Translations under genes and position numbers: made by a program | Part shown: in pieces, positions 1 to 7,576 of the stretch | Numbering within the stretch: the stretch's first letter is position 1 | Layout of the letters: each line of letters opens with the position of its first letter | Source: Akkermansiaceae bacterium UBA5020 | GTDB lineage: Bacteria; Verrucomicrobiota; Verrucomicrobiia; Verrucomicrobiales; DEV007 | Length of the DNA: 14,977 nucleotides | Reading direction: 5' to 3' | Assembly (NCBI GenBank): GCA_002396885.1 | Contig: DGXY01000058.1 | Location: 84,760-99,736 of the forward strand | Notes under the pieces: model-generated | Seen by the model: the letters and a program-made list of their open reading frames with translations, nothing else | Told to the model about the DNA's origin: nothing | Databases searched by the model: none

Positions 1-549
1 GAGTTGCTCGTCGTCATCGCCATCATCGGAGTGCTCGCTGGTCTCATGTTCCCGGCCACGACTGGCGCCCTCCGCAAGGCGGAGCGGGCCCATGGTGAAA
101 ACACGGCTTACAACCTGAAGAACGCGATCTCCGCTTACTTCACGGAGTATCGAAAATATCCGGTCGATTCATCGAACTCCAGCGAAACAACCGAAATCCG
201 CACGGACCGGGCTCTCATGGATGTTCTTCTCGGCTCCGACGGCCAGAAGGAGTCCGGTGGATTGAATCCGAGAGGCATCGCCTTTTACAGCGACAAGGCC
301 GCCAAACCCGCAGGAGACGGCAAGTTCCGCAAAGGCGTGCGTCTCGAAGATGACGGTGGCGGCGAACTCTGGGATCCCTATGCCGAGTATTATTTCGTGC
401 GCATGGATCTCGACTACAACAACCGCGTCGAAAAACCCCTTTGGGACGAAACCAACGATGCGCAAATGCTTCCTGAAGCCATTCTGGTCTGGAGTGCCGG
501 AAAGGACCAAGACGAGAGCACCGGGAAAGACAACATCAAGACCTGGTGA
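1..549 (+). CDS. Type II secretion G-like pseudopilin, 5' partial
   Basis: The reading frame is open from base 1, and the first codon, GAG, appears to be the conserved Glu+5 of a type IV pilin-like N-terminal helix: the visible protein begins ELLVVIAIIGVLAGLMFPA. The prepilin cleavage site and the true start lie upstream of the window. After the hydrophobic helix (about residues 1-20) comes an amphipathic helix with Tyr and Asn residues. The C-terminal domain has the GspG-like features WDPYAEYYFVRMDLDYNN (about 124-141) and VWSAGKDQ (about 163-170). Such proteins are cleaved and methylated by a prepilin peptidase and assemble into inner-membrane pseudopili. Verrucomicrobia and Planctomycetes carry many paralogues, so membership of a true T2SS cannot be decided here. 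The gene ends just ahead of an intrinsic terminator. Confidence 0.85.
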   Translation, partial: ELLVVIAIIGVLAGLMFPATTGALRKAERAHGENTAYNLKNAISAYFTEYRKYPVDSSNSSETTEIRTDRALMDVLLGSDGQKESGGLNPRGIAFYSDKAAKPAGDGKFRKGVRLEDDGGGELWDPYAEYYFVRMDLDYNNRVEKPLWDETNDAQMLPEAILVWSAGKDQDESTGKDNIKTW

Positions 550-593
550 CCAAGGCTTGAAACGCCCCGGCGTCATCGATGCGCCGGATCTCC

Positions 594-625
594 AACGCGT
601 TCCCTCACCCGGAACGCGTTTTTTT
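594..625 (+). terminator. Intrinsic terminator after the pseudopilin gene
   Basis: A perfect 10-bp stem, AACGCGTTCC (594-603) with GGAACGCGTT (611-620), closes a 7-nt loop and runs into seven consecutive T (619-625). The T-tract is on the plus strand, so it should stop transcription of the pseudopilin gene 45 bp upstream. It sits 3 bp before the 3' end of the convergent cysQ-like gene. On the minus strand the stem lacks a T-tract, so it would be at best a weak terminator for cysQ. Confidence 0.85.
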
Positions 626-628
626 GAA

Positions 629-1405
629 TCACTCGACGATGAAGGAGGGATTCAGAAGATTTTCCTTGTTGTAGAGAAGAGCCTCCCGCGTGCCATGCTT
701 GAGAACGCGGCGCCCCGCTTCGAGCGCAATGGCGTGGGCGGCGGCAGTGTCCCACTCCATTGTGGGTCCGAGGCGCGGATAGACGTCGGCCGATCCCTCG
801 GCAACAAGACAAAGCTTGAGAGAGCTGCCCGCGGAGTGAAACTCGACCTTCTTCCCCTGAGCCTCGAGCGCCGCGATGAAATCGCGCACTTCTTCGGTTA
901 GGTGAGAACGGCTGGCGACCACGTTGACGGCTTCCTTGGCCGTGTAGTGATCGCCTCCCTCGAGACGAAGGGGCGCTCCTCCTTCGGTAGATTTCCAAGC
1001 GCCCCGCCCTTCGGCAGCGCAATAGAGGTGATCCCCCACCGGCTGATAAACGACGCCCAAGACCGGTGTCTGTCCCCTCACGAGGGCGATGTTCACAGTG
1101 AATTCGCCATTCCGCTTGATGAACTCCTTGGTGCCGTCAAGCGGGTCGACGAGCCAGAAGTATTCCCAGTCCTTTCGCTCCTCGTAGGGGAGGGCGCGGG
1201 TCTCCTCGGAAATGATGGGAATCGAGGCGTCGAGGCGGGCCAGCCCTTCAAGAATCACGGTATTGGAGCGACGGTCGGCCTCGGTCAAAGGTGAATCATC
1301 CTCCTTGGAATCGACCGAGAATTCAGTCCCGTAAACTTCCAGAATGGCGGCCCCGGCGGCACGGGCGATTAGATTGATCTCCTCGAGATTGATGTGATCC
1401 AGCAT
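629..1405 (-). CDS. cysQ: 3'(2'),5'-bisphosphate nucleotidase CysQ (inositol monophosphatase family)
   Basis: A 258-residue protein of normal CysQ length. It has the lithium-sensitive Mg-dependent phosphatase signatures in order: DSPLTEADRRSN (37-48), SEE (66-68), the metal-binding WLVDPLDGTKEF (84-95), SAGSSLKLCLVAEGSADVYP (191-210) and the second metal motif EWDTAAAHAIALEAG (217-231). The family removes the 3' phosphate from 3'-phosphoadenosine 5'-phosphate (PAP) made during sulfate assimilation; some relatives act on inositol phosphates. The DGTKEF and YPRLGPTMEWDTAA wording favours CysQ over SuhB. The gene lies 46 bp downstream of the pseudokinase gene on the same strand and may be co-transcribed. 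No clear Shine-Dalgarno sequence precedes the ATG at 1405. Confidence 0.9.
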   Translation of the reverse strand: MLDHINLEEINLIARAAGAAILEVYGTEFSVDSKEDDSPLTEADRRSNTVILEGLARLDASIPIISEETRALPYEERKDWEYFWLVDPLDGTKEFIKRNGEFTVNIALVRGQTPVLGVVYQPVGDHLYCAAEGRGAWKSTEGGAPLRLEGGDHYTAKEAVNVVASRSHLTEEVRDFIAALEAQGKKVEFHSAGSSLKLCLVAEGSADVYPRLGPTMEWDTAAAHAIALEAGRRVLKHGTREALLYNKENLLNPSFIVE

Positions 1406-1451
1406 GACGGGGGCATGGAACGCCTTCGGGCGGGGATGTCAACCGCCTTCG

Positions 1452-4229
1452 TCACTGGAGATTCTGCAATTGCTCGGCGGTCCACTTCACGGCCTGGGCC
1501 GCATCATCGTCGTCGGGATTGCTGGCCATGTAGCTCTGCCATTCGGTCTTGGCGATTTCGAGATGCTCCTTAGCCTCGCCCTTGTCGCCGATTTTCATCG
1601 AGGCGAAACCGGCCATTCCGCGTGTCCGGGCGAGGGTGCGGAGATATTCGGCGTTGCCCCCTTCCCCGCCCGCGATCTCCTCGAGCACGGTGATGGCATC
1701 CTTCAGGGGCACGCGGGATTCGTCGAATTTGCCGGAATCCCCCAGCAGCTCGGCGAGATGGGTGAGACGCTGGGCGTAGGAAAACTTCACATCCGGTGCG
1801 ACCGTGCGATTTGCAGCAAGGATGGGCCTCAACACGGCGATGGCTTTTTCCTCGAGGGCGATGGCGTTTTTCACCTTCCCACCATCCCGCTGGCCCGCGG
1901 CGAGAGCCCCGTAGATGTCAGCGAGGGTCTTCAGGTAAGTCGACTCGTAGGGATTCGACGCGACGACGCGCCCGAGCACCTCGGCGGCCCCCTCGAGCTT
2001 GCTCGTGTCGTTCGAAAGAAGACCGACCCGGGCGAGACTGTTGCCAAGTCCGAGCTGGTACTCGTCGACCGCTGCGTCCAAGGTCACCGCCTGGGCATAG
2101 AGGTCGCTCGACTGCTGGTAGGCATTCTTGGCCGTCCCGAGGTCCCGTCGCGCTTCGAAAACGCGGCCCACGAGCGTGAAGGATTTCGCGAGCGCCCCGA
2201 CAATGCGATGGTTGCCTGGGTCTGCCTTCTGCATCTCGTTGAGTTTGACGCCGACGGACATGGCGGCATCGCCCGCGGCGTCGAGGCGGTCCATCGCGAA
2301 CTCGCACTCGACGATGGCGAGGGAGTTCTCGTGGATGTGCAGCGCGGCCTCCGTTGCCAGGGTTTGATCGCGCGCGCGCGCTTCTGTCCAGAACCGGGAG
2401 GACTCGGTGAAGTAATGTCTCGCCACCGAATACTGCGCCGACCGGATCGAGAGCGATCCGAGCGCACTCTTCGAGGTGGCGATGTTCTTCACGAATTCGA
2501 CGTCCGAGGTGCTCGCTTCCTCCAGAAGCGCGGAATACCGGCGCTCGGCTTCACCGAAAGCGGCCAGAGATTTGCCAAACTCGCCCATCTCGCGGTAGAT
2601 CTGGCCAAGATAAAACAGCGCATTGGCCGTCGAAACGATGAAATCGGGCGCGTCCCCATAAGCCTCAACGAGGCGCTCGTAGTGTTTCCGACCTTCGATC
2701 AGGGTCGCGGCGCGCCCTTCGCGGAACTCGGGAACGTCGGTATCGCGATTCTCGAGGACAAGGCGGAAAAACCGATCGCCGTTGTCCTGAGTCTGCCGCA
2801 GGATCTGCCGTGCGAGTTTCGCTTGGCCGAGGAGGTTGTTTTGCGATCCCTCGATGTCGTTGAGGACCGATTCAAGTTGCTCCTTCTGCTCTTTCTCTCG
2901 GGTGAGATCTCGGCGGAAGGCATTGGCCTGCCGGTTCACCTTGGCTTGGAGTTCCGCTTGGAACTCGGCGGCCTCGGCGGCCACCTGTTTCTTTGCCTGC
3001 CTCGCATCGAGGTAGTAGAACAGGGCGAAAAAGGTCAAAGGCAGAATCGCGACGAGGGCGGCAATTGCGACGACCTGCCAGCGAAGGACCGCGCTTGTGC
3101 GCAGAGCCGCGACAAAACGCATCGGAGCAAGCCGTGGTGATACGGTCGGCTCAAAATCCGGTCCTACCACGAGCAGGAGATCCTCCTCCATCACTTCCGG
3201 ATCCAACCCCACGCCGACGGCATCTCCAGCCCCGTCGAGGACAGGGGAATCGATCTTGGTGTCGGCAACCGCCTTTTCCGCGGACCTTGTCGCGGAGACC
3301 GGGGCGACCGCTTGATGGCTCCGTCCCAACGCCACCGCGACTTCCATCATGCTGGCGGGACGCAGCGAGGGCTCAAACTGAAGGCATTGCGTGACCACCG
3401 ACCGGATCGACTCTTCGCGATGATCCAACGCCGCCGAAGGCCATTCAACGGTGCGCTCGGCGCCGAGATGCTTGAGAAAAGCCTCGGTCGTCTCCGAGAG
3501 TTCTCCGAACGTGAGGGCGGCGGCGGCCTCGAGCCATTCCGGTTGCTCCATCGCGTAGCGGCGGAGACGATCCAGCCGCGGAAGATGTCCTGTGAGCAGT
3601 TGGAAGGCGATCACGCCAAAGGCATAGACATCCCAGGACTTCCCCCGTCCTTCGATGAAGTCGCCGACGGCGAGTTGCTCGGGTGCCGCGTAAAACAGAT
3701 GATCCCCGGCTCCCAGATATTGGAGACCTCCCATGAAGGTCTGTCCGAAACCACCCAGGTGCACGTTTTGCCCACCGCCGGTTTTTCCGGTGAGAAAGAT
3801 TCCCGAAGGTCGCACTCCACCGTGGAACCAGCCTGACTCATGGAGACCAGCAAGGCAACCCGCCAAATCGACCAGGACCTCCCTGATTTGATCTTGTCCA
3901 AGGACGGACCCGAGACGCTTGAGCGAACTGATATGCCACGCGTCCCCTTCGCCGCTTTTCCACCCATAGAAAGGGGTCGCACAGGCAGTGAGCGCGATGG
4001 GGCTCTGAAGCACGAAATCGTGGATTCTCGCCACCCCGTTCAACTGGTTAGCCGGGTCGGAAAGAGTTTTGAAGTAGGGGTAAAGAAACCAGTCGCTCGT
4101 GGACTGAGCCTTGAAGACACGCACGGCCCGTCGTGTGCCGCTCTCATGAAGAGCGACAAAGGACCATCCGAAAGGGTCCTCCCCGAGAAACCCTTCGTAT
4201 CGATAACCTGGTAGATCGGGAAACCGCAT
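1452..4229 (-). CDS. Membrane pseudokinase with coiled coil and TPR-like C-terminal half
   Basis: A 925-residue protein. Residues 1-300 have the layout of a PknB-like Ser/Thr kinase: degenerate glycine loop FLGEDPFGWSFVA (14-26), beta-3 strand RAVRVFKA (34-41), FHGGVRPSGIFL in place of HRDLKPxNIL (135-146), LGGFG in place of xxDFG (158-162), an intact APE (182-184) and SWDVYAFGVIAFQLLTG (198-214). The ATP-binding Lys, catalytic Asp, catalytic-loop Asn and DFG Asp are all replaced, so phosphotransfer is unlikely. An acidic low-complexity linker (about 305-365) leads to one transmembrane helix (about 383-407), a charged coiled coil (about 409-460), and a helical half with TPR-like units (about 510-900; for example ALFYLGQIYREMGEFGKSLA). 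Known relatives are active membrane kinases with TPR sensors; a scaffold or pseudo-signalling role is inferred. The start at 4229 is the first in-frame ATG and has no obvious ribosome site. Confidence 0.85.
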   Translation of the reverse strand: MRFPDLPGYRYEGFLGEDPFGWSFVALHESGTRRAVRVFKAQSTSDWFLYPYFKTLSDPANQLNGVARIHDFVLQSPIALTACATPFYGWKSGEGDAWHISSLKRLGSVLGQDQIREVLVDLAGCLAGLHESGWFHGGVRPSGIFLTGKTGGGQNVHLGGFGQTFMGGLQYLGAGDHLFYAAPEQLAVGDFIEGRGKSWDVYAFGVIAFQLLTGHLPRLDRLRRYAMEQPEWLEAAAALTFGELSETTEAFLKHLGAERTVEWPSAALDHREESIRSVVTQCLQFEPSLRPASMMEVAVALGRSHQAVAPVSATRSAEKAVADTKIDSPVLDGAGDAVGVGLDPEVMEEDLLLVVGPDFEPTVSPRLAPMRFVAALRTSAVLRWQVVAIAALVAILPLTFFALFYYLDARQAKKQVAAEAAEFQAELQAKVNRQANAFRRDLTREKEQKEQLESVLNDIEGSQNNLLGQAKLARQILRQTQDNGDRFFRLVLENRDTDVPEFREGRAATLIEGRKHYERLVEAYGDAPDFIVSTANALFYLGQIYREMGEFGKSLAAFGEAERRYSALLEEASTSDVEFVKNIATSKSALGSLSIRSAQYSVARHYFTESSRFWTEARARDQTLATEAALHIHENSLAIVECEFAMDRLDAAGDAAMSVGVKLNEMQKADPGNHRIVGALAKSFTLVGRVFEARRDLGTAKNAYQQSSDLYAQAVTLDAAVDEYQLGLGNSLARVGLLSNDTSKLEGAAEVLGRVVASNPYESTYLKTLADIYGALAAGQRDGGKVKNAIALEEKAIAVLRPILAANRTVAPDVKFSYAQRLTHLAELLGDSGKFDESRVPLKDAITVLEEIAGGEGGNAEYLRTLARTRGMAGFASMKIGDKGEAKEHLEIAKTEWQSYMASNPDDDDAAQAVKWTAEQLQNLQ

Positions 4230-4292
4230 CTGTTCAAATATAAACGGGCACCCGGAAGAATCCTTAAAGCAAATCCTCGAAGAAATCAGGCA

Positions 4293-4589
4293 TCAGGACG
4301 GGAGGAGCGCTCGCAGGATCCTCTCCCACTCGGCATCAATCTCTTCGCGACGGATCGCCGGCTGCTTCGCGCGGTGGAACCAGTAGCCGGAATTCCCGAA
4401 ATCCCCTTCGATCGCGTGGAGGAGCCCGTGGATCCACGATCCGACCGCGGAGGGAATCTCCTGGGCGATGTCGTGAGCCCGCTCCCAGTCGCCCGACTTC
4501 GTATGCCAGAGGGCTTCCAGCTCGGGAGAGAGCCCGCCGGGAGGTTTATCTCCGGACTGTATCGAAGCGAGAAATGATTCGAAGGTCAT
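4293..4589 (-). CDS. Small conserved protein of unknown function (YWFHRA type)
   Basis: A 98-residue acidic, helix-rich protein beginning MTFESFLASI. I chose the ATG at 4589; the open frame continues 29 codons upstream, but that part (Gly/Ser/Gln-rich) does not look coding. An AAGG lies about 8 nt before the chosen start. The core, WERAHDIAQEIPSAVGSWIH followed by GLLHAIEGDFGNSGYWFHRA, resembles a family of short hypothetical proteins from Verrucomicrobia, Planctomycetes and relatives that I recognise by its HxxEGDxxNxxYWxxRA pattern, which looks like a single TPR-like unit. No catalytic motif, signal peptide or membrane segment is visible. It precedes the pseudokinase gene by 63 bp on the same strand, so the two may share a transcript. 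Function unknown. Confidence 0.75.
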   Translation of the reverse strand: MTFESFLASIQSGDKPPGGLSPELEALWHTKSGDWERAHDIAQEIPSAVGSWIHGLLHAIEGDFGNSGYWFHRAKQPAIRREEIDAEWERILRALLPS

Positions 4590-4708
4590 CGAAGAAACCT
4601 TAGATTCCTTGATTAAATTGGGCAAGAGGGCATTTTGAGACTGTCCGGATCCGTTCCCGGTGCCCTCCCTCCCCAAGTTCGGGGCCTATTGACGCCGGGT
4701 GGAAAATG

Positions 4709-4726
4709 CGCACAAGCGCTTGTGCG
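4709..4726. promoter_or_regulatory. Perfect 18-bp palindrome in the yej operon leader (candidate operator)
   Basis: CGCACAAGCGCTTGTGCG reads identically on both strands with no spacer, as expected of a binding site for a dimeric regulator. It lies 40 bp before the yejB start in the 177-bp gap between two divergent genes. A TTGACG hexamer (4689-4694) sits 14 bp upstream, so the palindrome would overlap the -10 region of a promoter using it, but I see no convincing -10 box. An operator role is inferred; the symmetry is directly visible. Confidence 0.5.
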
Positions 4727-4728
4727 AA

Positions 4729-4745
4729 GTCCACGGATCGTGGAC
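4729..4745. promoter_or_regulatory. Second dyad or hairpin just upstream of yejB
   Basis: GTCCACG-GAT-CGTGGAC is a perfect 7-bp inverted repeat with a 3-base centre. It starts 2 bp after the 18-bp palindrome and ends 21 bp before the yejB ATG. With a two-base bulge the stem extends by GAA/TTC (4726-4750). It could be a second protein-binding site or an RNA hairpin near the translation start. It is not followed by a T-tract, so a terminator is unlikely. Confidence 0.4.
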
Positions 4746-4766
4746 ACTTCCGCTCTCAGATCCCAC

Positions 4767-6056
4767 ATGGCCGCCTATTTCATCCGACGATTGCTTCTGA
4801 TTCCCCCGACCCTCATCGGGATGACCTTGGCGGTCTTCGCGCTGATTCAATTCACCCCGGGCGGACGCCTCGAGATGGCCTTGATGGAAGCCCGGATGAA
4901 GGAGGGGGGGCGGGCCACCAACCTGCAATCTTCCGGCCTCACTCCAGGCCAGATCCTCAAACTGGAGGAGCAGTTCGGCCACGACAAACCCTTTCCCATC
5001 GCCTACCTCTCCTGGCTAGGTGCCGTTCCGCGTGAGACAAACCGCTCCCGTGCCGAATTCGCCGCCGAGGCCACCGAAACAGCGGTAAAGATTCCCGGCA
5101 CGGCCGAAGTCGTTTCCGTGCGACGCCTCCCGAACGGAGCCGCCGAAATCGTCGCAAAGGCAGGGATCGACTCGAATTCCTGGCGCGCCCGCATCGTCAC
5201 TCCGGAGGAGCAGCTCCGTCGCTGGAAGAAACGCAATCCCGGGCAGGAACTCGACGCCCCCCAGCCCTACCTCGCCGTCCTTTTCCAACCGAAATTCAGT
5301 GGCCTGCTCCAAGGAAACCTTGGCGACTCGACCCGCTACTCGGAACCGGTCTGGGAGATGATGAAGCGGCGTTTCCCCATCTCGATCTTTTTCGGGGTGA
5401 TTTCGCTCATCCTGACCTACCTGATTTGCATACCGCTAGGAGTTATCAAAGCGATCAAACACCGCACCGCGCTCGACAACGTCACCTCTATCCTCATCTT
5501 CGTCGGGTATGCGATCCCCGGCTTCGTCCTCGGCGTCTTCCTCGTCGTCGTTTTCTCGGCCCGGCTAGGCTGGTTCCCCCTCGAAGGATTCGTCAGCGCG
5601 AACTTTTCGGACCTCGGTGCCTGGGACAAGGCGAAGGACCTCGCCCACCACGCCTTCCTCCCGCTCGTTTGCTACATGGTGGGTAGCTTTGCCAGCTTGA
5701 CGATGCTGGTGAAAAACAATCTCATGGACCAGCTCGCTGCCGACTACGTTCGCACCGCCGTGGCGAAGGGGCTTGACTTCAGACGCGCCGTCTTCAGTCA
5801 CGCCCTGCGTAATGCCTTCATCCCCGCGGCAGCCACGATGGGACAGTCCCTCACCCTCGTCGTCGGTGGTAGTTTCCTCATCGAACGCATTTTCGACATC
5901 GACGGCTTCGGCTTGATGGGATTCAACGCCCTCTTGGAACGCGATTCGGCCATTATCATGGGCACCGTCACGATCGGGGGTCTACTCCTCATGCTCGGCA
6001 ACGTGCTCTCCGATCTCATCACCGCGCGCCTTGATCCCCGCATCCGCTTCGAATGA
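4767..6056 (+). CDS. yejB: Peptide ABC transporter permease YejB, with periplasmic insertion
   Basis: A 429-residue inner-membrane permease of the Opp/Dpp/Yej class. The start at 4767 (MAAYFIRRLLLIPPTLIGMT) matches the E. coli YejB N-terminus; the open frame reaches upstream to 4635, but that stretch spans the leader palindromes. Family features: FTPGG after the first membrane helix (29-33), GNLGDS (183-188), GYAIPGFVLGVF (247-258), LVSAN-like FVSANF (275-280), the EAA loop DYVRTAVAKGLDFRRAVFSH (326-345), and LDPRIRFE at the C-terminus. E. coli YejB has 364 residues; most of the excess is an insertion at about 88-175, between the first membrane helix and the channel domain, on the predicted periplasmic side. 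The stop overlaps the yejE start by 4 bp (ATGA). Role: import of oligopeptides, with YejE forming the channel. Confidence 0.93.
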   Translation: MAAYFIRRLLLIPPTLIGMTLAVFALIQFTPGGRLEMALMEARMKEGGRATNLQSSGLTPGQILKLEEQFGHDKPFPIAYLSWLGAVPRETNRSRAEFAAEATETAVKIPGTAEVVSVRRLPNGAAEIVAKAGIDSNSWRARIVTPEEQLRRWKKRNPGQELDAPQPYLAVLFQPKFSGLLQGNLGDSTRYSEPVWEMMKRRFPISIFFGVISLILTYLICIPLGVIKAIKHRTALDNVTSILIFVGYAIPGFVLGVFLVVVFSARLGWFPLEGFVSANFSDLGAWDKAKDLAHHAFLPLVCYMVGSFASLTMLVKNNLMDQLAADYVRTAVAKGLDFRRAVFSHALRNAFIPAAATMGQSLTLVVGGSFLIERIFDIDGFGLMGFNALLERDSAIIMGTVTIGGLLLMLGNVLSDLITARLDPRIRFE

Positions 6057-7576
6057 TCCGTCTTCTCGCCATCGCCAGCCTCGCCATCGGCTTGCTATCC
6101 CTGCTCGGGGAGTGGCTCGCACTCGACCTGCCCTCGGTCTCGTGGTTTTTTGAAATGGGTCCGGTCTTTGGCTGGGTCAGCTCCCTTCTCCTCATCAGCG
6201 GCGGGATCGCCGCCTTTCTCTTTCTACCCGCCAAGGTGAACTGGACCCCGGTGACCCTCCAGCGCTTCCGCCGTTTCCGTTCGATCCGCCGCGGCTGGTG
6301 GTCGCTTCTCCTTCTCGCTGCCCTTGTCTTTCTTGCCCTCCTCGATCAGGCCCTCGTCGGAAAGCGCGCCCTCGTCGTGAAACAGAAAGACGCTTGGTAT
6401 TTCCCCGCCTTTGTGAAGCAGCGTTATCCGGAAAAAACCTTCTCCGGTGAGGGGGAAGCCGAGACCGACTACCGCCAACTCAAGGAGCGCCTTGGGCAAG
6501 AGGGCAAAGGTGGGTTCGTCCTGATGCCGCTTGTCCCGTGGGATCCGGTCCTCGATTCCGACGACCGGCAGAACGTGAATCTCGCGCTGCGCGATGGTTT
6601 GCTCTACCGTCCTGGCGAGAGCCGTCCTTATTCCGGCCGCGCCCTCCGCTATTACGCCGGTAACCCCGCCGCGAAACACACCGACGCACGCATCCGGCGC
6701 GGGCTCTACGACGGAGAGTGGCTCGGCTATGCGCCCGACGGCGGTCTTGCCGTGCGCGCCGCCTACCGCAGCGGAGAAAAGGTGCGCGAGGAATTCACCG
6801 GCGAGATGGGCCCGGAGGCTTTCGCGGCCGCGGCCACGACCGACTGGAACGTCGTCATCTATCCAGCGATCCCACCGATGTGGAAAGCGGGCCATTACCT
6901 TGGCACCGACAGCCGGGGTTGGGATGTCCTCGCCCAGATGTATGGGGGTTGGCAGTTGAATCTCAAAGCCATCCTCATCTACCTCACCCTCACCTACGGC
7001 TTGGGCGTCATCATCGGGACTCTCATGGGTTTCTGGGGCGGCTGGTTCGACCTTCTTTTCCAGCGCATCATCGAGATCCTCGAAAATCTCCCCTTCCTCT
7101 ACATCGTCATGATCGTCGTCGGGGTCGTCGGCGTGGCGAACATGAATCTGCCACTCCTCCTCGGCGTCATCTGCGTCTTCTCGTGGACGGGCCTGACCTA
7201 CACGATGCGTGCCCTCTCCTACAAAGAAAAGGAGCGCGACTACATCGCGGCGGCGCGCCTCCAGGGAGCCGGGACCTTCCGCATCGTGACGCGATATCTC
7301 GTCCCCAACGTCCTCGCGACCCTCGTCACGATCATTCCGTTCAGCGTGGTCGGCATCATCACCTCGTTGACCGCCCTCGCCTTCGTAGGTTTCGGGTTGC
7401 CCGAGACCTATGCCCAATGGGGGGTGCTCTTCGACGACGGGCTCAACCACCTTTCCGCAGGATGGATCACGATCTCCATGTTCGCGATCATGGTGATCAT
7501 CCTTCTCCTTGTCACCTTCGTCGGTGAAGCGCTCCGCGAAGCCTTCGATCCCAAGAAATTCACCACCTACCAGTGA
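6053..7576 (+). CDS. yejE: Peptide ABC transporter permease YejE, with extra N-terminal helices and a YwqK-like module
   Basis: A 507-residue permease; E. coli YejE has 341. The shared part starts near residue 65: RFRRFRSIRRGWWSLLLLAA (71-90) and WYFPAF (115-120) match E. coli YejE, and LGTDSRGWDVLAQMYGG (283-299), the EAA loop DYIAAARLQGAGTFRIVTRY (396-415), FVGFGLP (444-450) and GEALREAFDPKKF (491-503) are conserved. Two additions stand out. Residues 1-60 form about two extra membrane helices. Residues about 180-245 read like the MORN-type repeats of YwqK proteins: GLLYRPGESRPYSG, then GLYDGEWLGYAPDGGLAV, then AAYRSGEKV. This module lies between membrane segments in the predicted periplasmic loop. 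The start overlaps the yejB stop and the 3' end overlaps the yejA GTG start, so translation is probably coupled. Confidence 0.93.
   Translation: MIRLLAIASLAIGLLSLLGEWLALDLPSVSWFFEMGPVFGWVSSLLLISGGIAAFLFLPAKVNWTPVTLQRFRRFRSIRRGWWSLLLLAALVFLALLDQALVGKRALVVKQKDAWYFPAFVKQRYPEKTFSGEGEAETDYRQLKERLGQEGKGGFVLMPLVPWDPVLDSDDRQNVNLALRDGLLYRPGESRPYSGRALRYYAGNPAAKHTDARIRRGLYDGEWLGYAPDGGLAVRAAYRSGEKVREEFTGEMGPEAFAAAATTDWNVVIYPAIPPMWKAGHYLGTDSRGWDVLAQMYGGWQLNLKAILIYLTLTYGLGVIIGTLMGFWGGWFDLLFQRIIEILENLPFLYIVMIVVGVVGVANMNLPLLLGVICVFSWTGLTYTMRALSYKEKERDYIAAARLQGAGTFRIVTRYLVPNVLATLVTIIPFSVVGIITSLTALAFVGFGLPETYAQWGVLFDDGLNHLSAGWITISMFAIMVIILLLVTFVGEALREAFDPKKFTTYQ

Noticed and set aside
1404..3140. Plus-strand open frame of 578 codons
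   Set aside because: It lies entirely opposite the pseudokinase gene, shows no recognisable domain and is a typical antisense shadow in GC-rich DNA.
4234..4244. TATATT box just before the pseudokinase start as a promoter
   Set aside because: No matching -35 box lies at a usual distance, and the box is too close to the ATG unless the transcript is leaderless.
4635..4766. Upstream extension of the yejB frame
   Set aside because: It encodes no family residues and covers the leader palindromes; the YejB N-terminal motif begins at 4767.
6224..7450. Minus-strand open frame of 408 codons
   Set aside because: It is antisense to the well-supported yejE; its composition is extremely Glu/Asp/Gly-rich, as expected of a shadow frame.
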